A stretch of DNA of 64,000 nt from Glycomyces harbinensis (GTDB lineage: Bacteria > Actinomycetota > Actinomycetes > Mycobacteriales > Micromonosporaceae), in NCBI RefSeq assembly GCF_900101745.1, contig NZ_FNAD01000007.1, forward strand, positions 124,001 to 188,000, given 5' to 3'. The notes under the pieces are model-generated. The model saw only the letters and a list, made by a program, of their open reading frames with translations. It had not been told where the DNA came from and made no database searches. A program made the position numbers and the translations under genes. Positions 16,659 to 23,640 of this stretch are shown piece by piece. Every line of letters begins with the position of its first letter. Positions within the stretch are counted from its first letter, which is position 1.

Positions 16659-19538
16659 GTGGAGTTTCGGATACTGGGGCCGGTTGAGCTGGCCGACCGG
16701 GGACGGGCGGTCGCGGTCGAGGCGGCGAAGCAACGTGAGCTGCTGGCGCTGCTGCTGCTGAGTCCGAACCGGACGGCGGGGCGCGACTGGCTGATGGACC
16801 AGCTGTGGCAGGGCGACCCGCCGCCGGCGGGGAAGGCCACGTTGCAGGCGTACGTATACCGGTTGCGCCGACTGCTTCGCGGTTCGGGAGCCGTCGACAC
16901 CTTGCTCAGCCGCCCCGGCGGCTACCTCCTGGAGGTGCCGCCAGGGGCGCTGGACGCCGACAGGTTCGAGTGGTTGGCGTCCGAGGGGCGCCGGGCGCTG
17001 GACGCCGGGCACTTCGACGACGCGGTGCACGCGTTCCGGGCGGGCATGGGACTGTGGCGCGGCCCGGCGTTCGCCGACGTCGATCTGGCGGTCGTCCGCG
17101 ACCGAGCTCGCGCGCTGGAGGAACGACGGCTGGAGGCCCTCGAGCGGTGCCTTTCCGCCGAGCTGGAAGCCGGGCGCCATCCCGTCGCCGTCGTCGAATT
17201 GGAGGCGCTCGTGGAGGCGCATCCCTTGCGGGAGCGGCTGTGGGAGCTACTGCTGCTCGCTCTGTACCGGTGCGGGCGGCAAGCCGAAGCGCTCGCGGCC
17301 TACCAGCGCCTGCATCGACTGCTCGACGATGAACTCGGCATCCGACCGTCGGCACCGGTGCGGCGCCTCCAGCGACAGATCCTGTCCGGTGACCCTGCAC
17401 TCGAAGCGACGGCGCCGCATCGAGCCGGCATGAACGATGCGTCGCGCGTCCGGACCCGACCGGTCGAAGCGCCCGCCCCCGGCCCGGTGCCCAGGCAACT
17501 GCCCCCCGCGATCGGCGACTTCGCCGGCCGAGCGGAACCGCTATCCGAATTGGACGACCTTGTGGCGCAGAGCGACAAGCGGACTCCCGGAGCAGTGGTG
17601 GTCGGCGTGATCTGCGGGATGGCGGGCGTGGGGAAGACGGCGCTGGCCGTCCACTGGGCTCACCAGGTGACCCACCGCTTTCCCGACGGGCAGCTGTACG
17701 TCAACCTCCGCGGCTTCGACCCGGGCGGCCGGCCGCTGCCGCCGGAAGCGGTGATCCGCGGGTTCCTCGACGCTCTGGGCGTCCCTCCCGAGCGCATCCC
17801 TCCCACGGCTGCATCGCAGGCCGACCTGTACCGAAGCGCGGTAGCCGAGAAGCGCCTTCTCGTGCTGCTGGACAACGCGTTCGAGGCCGACCAGGTACGG
17901 CCGCTGCTGCCGGCAGGCAGCGGCAGCCTCGTACTCATAACCAGCCGCGACAGGCTTTCCGGCCTGATCGCCGTCGAGAACGCGCACCCGATCGCTCTGC
18001 ATCCGCTCACCGATGAGGAGGCTCGGCGGTTTCTCGCCCACCGGCTCGGCGACGCGCGCACGGCCGCCGAGCCCGATGCCGCGCAGGCGGTCGTCAACGC
18101 TTGCGCCCGTCTGCCCCTGGCCCTGGCCGTCGCCACCGCGAAAGCGGCCACCGGCGCCGAACGGCCACTGACCGCGCTGGCCGCCGAGCTCGACGACACG
18201 CACACCAGCCTCGACTCGTTGGCCGGCGACGACCCGACCGCGGACGTGCGGGCGGTGTTCTCCTGGTCGTACCGAACCCTCGGCGAGGAGGCCGCCCGGG
18301 TGTTCAGGCTGCTGGGCCTGCACCACGGGCCGGACATCGCCGCAGCCGCCGTCGCCAGTCTTGCCGCCCTCAGGCTGGAACCGGCTCGCAGACTCCTGGC
18401 GGAACTGGTTCGCGCCCACCTCGTCTCGGAAACCGCCCCCGACCGCTTCGCACTTCACGACCTGCTGCGCGCCTACGCGATCGAACTCGCCGAGACCGTC
18501 GATCCGCACGAGGACCGGAACGCCGCCACATTCCGGCTTCTCAACCACTACGTCCACACCGCGCACGCCGCCAACCTCCTGGTCTACCCGGGCACCCCCG
18601 ACATGGCCGTGCCGCTGGTCGACCCCGGCCCCGGGGTCGTCCCCGAGCCCCTCGCCGACCGTACGGCGGCCATGGCCTGGTTCGAAGCCGAGCACACCTC
18701 CATGTCCGCGGCCGGCTTCCACGCCTCCGGCGTCTTCGATGTACATGTGTGGCAACTGGCATGGACTCTCCACCACTTCCTCTCCCTGCGAGGCCGGCTG
18801 TTCGAACTGGTCGAGGTGCAGCACACGGCCCTGTCCGCGGCCCAGCGGACAGGGGACGCGGCCGCGCAGGCCCACTCGCACCGCGTCCTGGCATGGTCCA
18901 GCACCCGGCTCGGGCGACTGGACGACAGCCGCTCACACCTGGCGCGCGCCTTGGATCTGTCCGCGCAGGCGGGCGACCTGACAGGGCAGGCGGCCGTATA
19001 CCGCAACCTGAGCCACCTCGCACAACGGAACGGGGACGGCGCCGAGGCACTCGGCCACTCGCATCAGGCCCTGGCGCTCTATCGGGAAGCACGGGACCGA
19101 TTCGGAGAGGCGCGGGCCCTGAACTCGATCGGGTGGTACCACGCCCAGGTCGGCGAACACGAGAAGGGACGCCGATTCTGCGAGCAGGCACTGCGCCTGT
19201 GCACGGAACTCGGGTACGTCTCCCTGGCGGCCAACGTCTGGGACAGCCTCGGCTACATCCACCACGGACTCGGCGACAGCGACCAGGCGCTCGACTGCTA
19301 CCTCCGCGCTCGCGACCAGTACCGGGAGCTCGGAGACCGCTTCTTCGAGGCCGACACCCTCTCTCACCTGGGAGACCTCTACCGTGCCAACGGCATGTTC
19401 GACGCCGCCCGCGAGACGTGGCAGGAGGCGCTGGACCTGCTCACCGACCTTGAATACGCCGAAGCGGACCAAGTCCGGGAAAAACTCACCGAGCTCGCAG
19501 CCCACGCCGCCGCGCCCTCGCCGCGTCTCGAACGATGA
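16659..19538 (+). CDS. AfsR/SARP-family regulator with NB-ARC and TPR domains
   Basis: A 959-residue transcription factor. Residues 1-95 are an OmpR-type winged helix ('FRILGPVELADRGR' to 'LSRPGGYLLEV'), ~100-245 a bacterial transcriptional activator domain, ~295-560 an NB-ARC ATPase with P-loop 'GMAGVGKTALAVHWAH' (about residue 317) and 'LLVLLDNAFEADQ' as Walker B; 'FALHDLLRAYAIELAE' precedes ~350 residues of TPR repeats. GTG 16659 has GGAGG 5 nt upstream; earlier GTGs (16647, 16656) are possible. Such AfsR-like proteins activate secondary metabolism when ATP/ADP state and partner binding allow. The divergent secreted-protein genes are the nearest candidate targets. Confidence 0.93.
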   Translation: MEFRILGPVELADRGRAVAVEAAKQRELLALLLLSPNRTAGRDWLMDQLWQGDPPPAGKATLQAYVYRLRRLLRGSGAVDTLLSRPGGYLLEVPPGALDADRFEWLASEGRRALDAGHFDDAVHAFRAGMGLWRGPAFADVDLAVVRDRARALEERRLEALERCLSAELEAGRHPVAVVELEALVEAHPLRERLWELLLLALYRCGRQAEALAAYQRLHRLLDDELGIRPSAPVRRLQRQILSGDPALEATAPHRAGMNDASRVRTRPVEAPAPGPVPRQLPPAIGDFAGRAEPLSELDDLVAQSDKRTPGAVVVGVICGMAGVGKTALAVHWAHQVTHRFPDGQLYVNLRGFDPGGRPLPPEAVIRGFLDALGVPPERIPPTAASQADLYRSAVAEKRLLVLLDNAFEADQVRPLLPAGSGSLVLITSRDRLSGLIAVENAHPIALHPLTDEEARRFLAHRLGDARTAAEPDAAQAVVNACARLPLALAVATAKAATGAERPLTALAAELDDTHTSLDSLAGDDPTADVRAVFSWSYRTLGEEAARVFRLLGLHHGPDIAAAAVASLAALRLEPARRLLAELVRAHLVSETAPDRFALHDLLRAYAIELAETVDPHEDRNAATFRLLNHYVHTAHAANLLVYPGTPDMAVPLVDPGPGVVPEPLADRTAAMAWFEAEHTSMSAAGFHASGVFDVHVWQLAWTLHHFLSLRGRLFELVEVQHTALSAAQRTGDAAAQAHSHRVLAWSSTRLGRLDDSRSHLARALDLSAQAGDLTGQAAVYRNLSHLAQRNGDGAEALGHSHQALALYREARDRFGEARALNSIGWYHAQVGEHEKGRRFCEQALRLCTELGYVSLAANVWDSLGYIHHGLGDSDQALDCYLRARDQYRELGDRFFEADTLSHLGDLYRANGMFDAARETWQEALDLLTDLEYAEADQVREKLTELAAHAAAPSPRLER

Positions 19539-19567
19539 CACCCGGCCATGCGAAACTGCTAGCGTCC

Positions 19568-19581
19568 TTGCAGAACTGCAA
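19568..19581. promoter_or_regulatory. TTGCAG palindrome upstream of XRE-cupin gene
   Basis: TTGCAGAACTGCAA has perfect TTGCAG/CTGCAA arms. Further AACTGC half-sites lie near 19553 and 19614. The same element recurs at 20238-20251, so it is a probable operator of the XRE-cupin protein, upstream of its own gene. Confidence 0.65.
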
Positions 19582-19630
19582 ATCGACGCCGACAGCAGAC
19601 TCATTGCGAGGAACTGCGAATGGAGCCGCA

Positions 19631-20200
19631 ATGGACGACGAACAGGTCCTCGACGCCGTCGGGGCCCGCCTCCGCGGCTTCCGCCAAACGCTGGGGTTGA
19701 GCCTGACCGAACTGGCCGACCGCAGCGGAATCTCGGCGAGCACGATCTCGCGGCTCGAACGCGGCCTGGTCCGCCCCGGACTGGAACAACTCCTCCCACT
19801 CGCCCGGGTCTACGGCCTGCCGCTGGACGAACTCGTGGCCGCACCCCGTGTCGGCGACCCTCGCGTCCATCTCAAGGCGATCCGCCGACACGGCTTGACC
19901 TTCATCCCGCTCGGCGTGCACGGCGGGGCCCTCCAAGCCTTCAAAGTGATCTACCCACCGGCTTCGAAGGCCCGGGCCCTCCGCTACCACACCCACCCGG
20001 GACGGGAGTGGTTCTACGTTCTCGACGGCTCGGTCAACCTCGCCCTGGCCGACAATCGCACCGTGCTCAAGGCCGGCGAAGCCGCCGAGTTCGACACCAT
20101 GACACCCCACTGGATCGCCAACGCCAACGCCGACCGACCTGCCGAGACCATCGCCATCTACGGACAACAAGGCGAACGAATCCACCTGACCGGCCCGTGA
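19631..20200 (+). CDS. XRE-family regulator with C-terminal cupin
   Basis: A 189-residue regulator: XRE helix-turn-helix at residues ~8-65 ('LGLSLTELADRSGISASTIS' then 'RLERG'), and a cupin beta-barrel at ~105-185 ('LRYHTHPGREWFYVLDGSVN' with 'HTHPG...E' metal-binding residues, and 'FDTMTPHWI'). This architecture (PuuR/SutR-like) senses a small molecule in the cupin pocket. ATG 19631 is chosen because the HTH starts normally from it; an upstream in-frame ATG (19535) would add a non-conserved leader that crosses the operator. It probably controls itself and the exported hydrolase downstream through matching palindromes. Confidence 0.88.
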   Translation: MDDEQVLDAVGARLRGFRQTLGLSLTELADRSGISASTISRLERGLVRPGLEQLLPLARVYGLPLDELVAAPRVGDPRVHLKAIRRHGLTFIPLGVHGGALQAFKVIYPPASKARALRYHTHPGREWFYVLDGSVNLALADNRTVLKAGEAAEFDTMTPHWIANANADRPAETIAIYGQQGERIHLTGP

Positions 20201-20237
20201 GCAACTCGGTGCGACTCAGCGCTGCGGCGAGCATGAT

Positions 20238-20251
20238 TTGCAGTTCTGCAG
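20238..20251. promoter_or_regulatory. Second TTGCAG palindrome, upstream of exported hydrolase
   Basis: TTGCAGTTCTGCAG repeats the 19568 element with one arm base changed, 42 bp before the hydrolase ATG. Identical design in front of regulator and neighbour implies a two-gene regulon. Confidence 0.65.
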
Positions 20252-20292
20252 GAAAGTTGGCAGATGTGGATGCCCCCTGTGAGGGTGGGGGC

Positions 20293-21345
20293 ATGACGAC
20301 GACACCGAAGCGAGTCACCCGACGGCAGGCACTTTCGGCCGCCGCCGGGTTGGGAGCGGGGACCCTGCTCGGCATCCCCTTGGGCACGAAGATCACCACC
20401 ACGGCGGAGCCCTCCGGCGAAGCAGATGGCGCGACGAGCCGATACGACGACGCGACCCGCGACGACATCGAGTTCAACCGCTTGTTCGAGCACCGTTTCG
20501 ACGAGGTCGACGGCGTGTCGATGCATGCAGTCACCGGCGGGCAGGGACCGGGGATGGTGCTGTTGCACGGTTGGCCGCAGAGCTGGTACGCGTGGCGCGA
20601 CGTCCTCCCCGCGCTGGCACGGCACCATACGGTCTACGCGGTCGATCTGCCCGGCCTCGGCGACAGCACGGGGACGCCCACCGGCTTCGACAAGAAGACG
20701 CTCGCGACCTACGTCCATTCCCTGGTGCAGGATCATTTGCGGCTCGACCGCATCTCACTGGTCGCCCACGACTTCGGCGCGGGAGTCGGGTTCCAATACG
20801 CGGCCCAGTACCCCCAGTCCGTGCACCGGTACGTGCACATGGACTACCCGCTGCCCAGCACCGAACACCTGCCCGCTGATCAGTACCGCGGGTTCTCCTG
20901 GCACATGGCGTTCAACAGCCAACCATCCATTCCGGAGCGGATCGTCGACGACCCCGACGACGTCCGCGACTACCTCACCGAGTTCTACACCCAGGTCGCC
21001 CATGGAGGATCAGCGTTCGGCGGCGACCGGACGGAACCGCCGTTCAGTGCGGCGCGGATCGACGAGTACCTCCGCACCTACTCACGCCCGGAGGTCCTCA
21101 GCAACGGTTTCGAGCTCTATCGCTCACTGGGCCAGGATCAGATCGACAACTCCGCCGCCCCGCCCATTGCGGTGCCGACGATATTGCTCACGGCCGAGGG
21201 GTCCCTTAGCAACACGGAGCCGACCGTCGCTCCTCTGCTCGATGAGCTTCGCAGTGCCGTCGAGATCCCAAAGGCCGGGCACTGGCTGGCAGAGGAGAAC
21301 GCCGAGGCCGTAGTCCAAGAGGTGCTCGCCTTCACGACCGAATAA
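20293..21345 (+). CDS. Tat-exported alpha/beta-hydrolase, epoxide hydrolase-like
   Basis: A 350-residue protein. The N-terminus has a twin-arginine signal ('KRVTRRQALSAAAGLGAG'). The hydrolase core has the oxyanion 'HGWPQSWYAW' (about residue 93), the nucleophile elbow 'VAHDFGAG' with Asp (D160) instead of Ser, and a catalytic histidine in 'KAGHWLAEE' near the C-terminus, the pattern of epoxide hydrolases and haloalkane dehalogenases. ATG 20293 follows a G-rich GAGGGTGGGGG. Export by Tat suggests that a folded enzyme acts outside on an epoxide or organohalide. It is controlled with the XRE-cupin gene via the TTGCAG element. Confidence 0.87.
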   Translation: MTTTPKRVTRRQALSAAAGLGAGTLLGIPLGTKITTTAEPSGEADGATSRYDDATRDDIEFNRLFEHRFDEVDGVSMHAVTGGQGPGMVLLHGWPQSWYAWRDVLPALARHHTVYAVDLPGLGDSTGTPTGFDKKTLATYVHSLVQDHLRLDRISLVAHDFGAGVGFQYAAQYPQSVHRYVHMDYPLPSTEHLPADQYRGFSWHMAFNSQPSIPERIVDDPDDVRDYLTEFYTQVAHGGSAFGGDRTEPPFSAARIDEYLRTYSRPEVLSNGFELYRSLGQDQIDNSAAPPIAVPTILLTAEGSLSNTEPTVAPLLDELRSAVEIPKAGHWLAEENAEAVVQEVLAFTTE

Positions 21346-21429
21346 GGTCGGTCGAGGATCCTGCTTAAGCTGCGCTGCATGGTGTTCGGGGCAGCGTTGG
21401 GTCGACGCCGACACCGTTTACCCAGGTTG

Positions 21430-22356
21430 TCAGGCCCGCTTCGCGCGGGAGGCGAACGCTTCGACGGCGTCCCACAATTCGCGTTCGCGGTGCTCGTCAT
21501 ACGACTGCGCGGACGAGCGGTCGACCCGGCCCCGGTCGACATAGGAACCGGTCGGTGCCGCGACCGCGCCGAGCACCACGTCGGCGAGATGCCGCCCGGC
21601 GGCACGGCCGGTGGTGGCGAACGGCGTGAGCGTCATCGCGGGCAGGAGGCGCCGCATCGCGAACCGGGAGGCCGGGCCCGCGTTGCGGGCGAGGCCGGTC
21701 CCGGGGACGAATCCCGGATTGAAGGCGACGGCGTCGATCCCGCCCGGCAGGCGGCGAGCGTACTCGTGCACCAGGTAGACGGCGGCCAGCTTGCTCGTGG
21801 AATAGGCGGTGCGCCCGGCGGCAGCGGTCTCCGGCGCGGGGAAGGCACCGGGCCGGGCAAGGGTGCCGGGCGGGCACCAGACGGGCCCGGGCACCATTCC
21901 CAGGTTGTGCCTGAAATCGCCGAAATGCGTGTCGCTGACGGTGATCACGATCCTGGCGGGAGCGGCGAAACGCGCCTCGAGCGTGCGGATGAACACGTGG
22001 TTGGCCAATACGTTGACCGCGAAGGTGGACTCGAACCCGCCGGGCCCCGCGGTGAGCGCATTCGTGTACTGGACGCCCGCGTTGCCCACGAAGGCCCGCA
22101 GCGGCGGCAGGTCGCCTCGGTCGAGCCGTTCCCCGATCGCGGTCGCCGCGGCCCGGACGCTGGCGGGCGAGCCGAGATCCGCCTCGAAATGCGAGACGGT
22201 ATACCCGCTCTTCGCGAATGCCGCGGTCAGCGACGCGCCGGAACCGGGGCGGGCGACCACGACCAAGTGTGCGTCGGGCGCCCCTTGGAGGAGGCGCTCG
22301 GCGGCGATCCGGCCGATACCGCGACTCGCGCCGGTCATGACGATGGTGTGCTGCAA
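21430..22356 (-). CDS. Short-chain dehydrogenase/reductase
   Basis: A 308-residue SDR. The cofactor turn is 'TGASRGIG', 'NAG' is in 'FVGNAGVQY', and the catalytic Y-x3-K is 'YSTSK' with Ser in 'VITVSDTHFG'. The region between is enlarged, as in the protochlorophyllide-reductase/retinol-dehydrogenase-like branch. TTG 22356 is preferred because GGAGGA lies 7 nt upstream and the fold begins directly after it; an ATG at 22410 would add 18 residues. It is divergent from an XRE regulator gene (141-bp gap), probably its regulator. The substrate is unknown. Confidence 0.88.
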   Translation of the reverse strand: MQHTIVMTGASRGIGRIAAERLLQGAPDAHLVVVARPGSGASLTAAFAKSGYTVSHFEADLGSPASVRAAATAIGERLDRGDLPPLRAFVGNAGVQYTNALTAGPGGFESTFAVNVLANHVFIRTLEARFAAPARIVITVSDTHFGDFRHNLGMVPGPVWCPPGTLARPGAFPAPETAAAGRTAYSTSKLAAVYLVHEYARRLPGGIDAVAFNPGFVPGTGLARNAGPASRFAMRRLLPAMTLTPFATTGRAAGRHLADVVLGAVAAPTGSYVDRGRVDRSSAQSYDEHRERELWDAVEAFASRAKRA

Positions 22357-22497
22357 GGGACTGTCCTCCACTGCTCGTGCGCCGGCCTCGGCGAACCGCC
22401 ATGGTCGCAACCTTCAGCAGCGCCGACCAGTACCCTGATCGTCCCTAGGACCGTCGGTACCCAGGCTCGTTCGCCCCAGCGCTGGAACAATGGTCCG

Positions 22498-23361
22498 ATG
22501 ACCGCTTCCCGTTCCGGCTTCGGGGCGCTCCTGCGCGCCTGGCGCGACCGCCTGTCCCCGGCCGACGCCGGCTTCACCGTGACCTCCGGCCGCCGCGCCC
22601 CGGGCCTGCGTCGCGAGGAACTCGCCGAACTCGCCGGGCTCTCAGTCGAATATGTCCTGCGCCTGGAACAGGGACGCGCGAAGCACCCCTCCGCCCAGGT
22701 CGTCGGTGCGCTCGCCCGGGCTTTGCAACTCACCAGGGCCGAACGCGACCGCCTGTACCGCGGAGCCGGGCTCCTACCGCCGAGGGATGGCATGATCAGC
22801 GCATCGGTGCCCCCGAGCATCCAGCGGCTCGCCGCCCGCCTCGGCGACGTGCCGATCGGGGTGTTCACCGCAGACTGGACCCTGGCGTGGTGGAACGCGA
22901 TGTGGTGTGCCCTGCACGGTGACCCCGCCGCGCTTCCCGCCTCCGAGCGCAATCTCGCCCGCGCCCTGTTCGGAGGAGGGCCCGCCCGTGCGGCGATGCT
23001 GACCGTCCACTCCGAACGCGGACAGGACGCCTTCGAGACCTCGATCGTCATGGACCTTAAAGACGCCGCCTCCCGCTATCCGGCCGATGACGGACTCGAA
23101 CACCTTGTCGGCGATCTGCGGGGAACGTCCGCCGCCTTCGCTCGAATCTGGGACATGGAGACGGACGCCGCCCCGCACGCCACCGACAGCAAGACGATCC
23201 GGCATCCCGTGATCGGCGACATCCGGCTCGACTGCGATGTCCTCAACGTCCCGGGCGAGGACCTGCACCTGGTGACCTACACGGCCGCAGCGGGAAGCAC
23301 CCACGCGGGAAAACTCGACCTCCTCCGCACCACCGGCGCGGTACCTGCACCGCTTTCTTAG
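22498..23361 (+). CDS. XRE-family regulator with MmyB-like ligand domain
   Basis: A 287-residue regulator: N-terminal XRE HTH at ~30-85 ('GLRREELAELAGLSVEYVLR' then 'LEQGRAKHPS') and a C-terminal PAS-like MmyB domain at ~105-280 ('PIGVFTADWTLAWWNAMW', 'RNLARALFG'). This class usually represses or activates a divergent oxidoreductase gene and binds small ligands, possibly fatty acids, in the MmyB domain. The ATG is preceded 6 nt upstream by AACAAT, compatible with leaderless initiation. The divergent SDR gene is the expected target. Confidence 0.9.
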   Translation: MTASRSGFGALLRAWRDRLSPADAGFTVTSGRRAPGLRREELAELAGLSVEYVLRLEQGRAKHPSAQVVGALARALQLTRAERDRLYRGAGLLPPRDGMISASVPPSIQRLAARLGDVPIGVFTADWTLAWWNAMWCALHGDPAALPASERNLARALFGGGPARAAMLTVHSERGQDAFETSIVMDLKDAASRYPADDGLEHLVGDLRGTSAAFARIWDMETDAAPHATDSKTIRHPVIGDIRLDCDVLNVPGEDLHLVTYTAAAGSTHAGKLDLLRTTGAVPAPLS

Positions 23362-23500
23362 TACGGCTCGTCGGCGCTGAGGGGCATTTCGTCCACTTGC
23401 GACTGACGGACGCGGAGATCGACACCGACTCGATCACCCCGGCGACAGCGACGACTGCCAACGGTCTTCGGCGGATGCCCTGCACGGCAGCGATCTTCAT
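23243..23500 (-). CDS. Possible small ORF with good ribosome site
   Basis: ATG 23500 is preceded by GGAGG with 5-nt spacing, on the minus strand of the 279-bp gap between the XRE gene and the Hsp70-like gene. The 85-residue reading frame begins 'MKIAAVQGIRRRPLAVVAVA', with a hydrophobic stretch, but then runs antisense into the XRE gene and becomes Arg/Pro-rich. A shift to another frame near 23400 would end at a stop just outside the XRE gene (...'MPLSADEPY'), so this may be a frameshifted relict of a ~50-residue peptide. Weak. Confidence 0.2.
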   Translation of the reverse strand: MKIAAVQGIRRRPLAVVAVAGVIESVSISASVSRKWTKCPSAPTSRTKKAVQVPRRWCGGGRVFPRGCFPLRPCRSPGAGPRPGR

Positions 23501-23640
23501 GCGAGCCTCCATGGTTGTTCGAGCGCTGTACCCTCGCGATGGATCACGGCTCGCCCCGCCCGCATTGACCGTTCGCTCCCGTTCCGACCTGTTGTGTCTC
23601 AAGGTTTTTCCTTGGTTCGGCATTGAGTGAGTAGGACATC

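Noticed and set aside
21379..22497. N-terminal extension of the XRE/MmyB regulator
   Set aside because: The extension lies antisense to the SDR gene and has shadow composition; ATG 22498 begins directly at the HTH domain.
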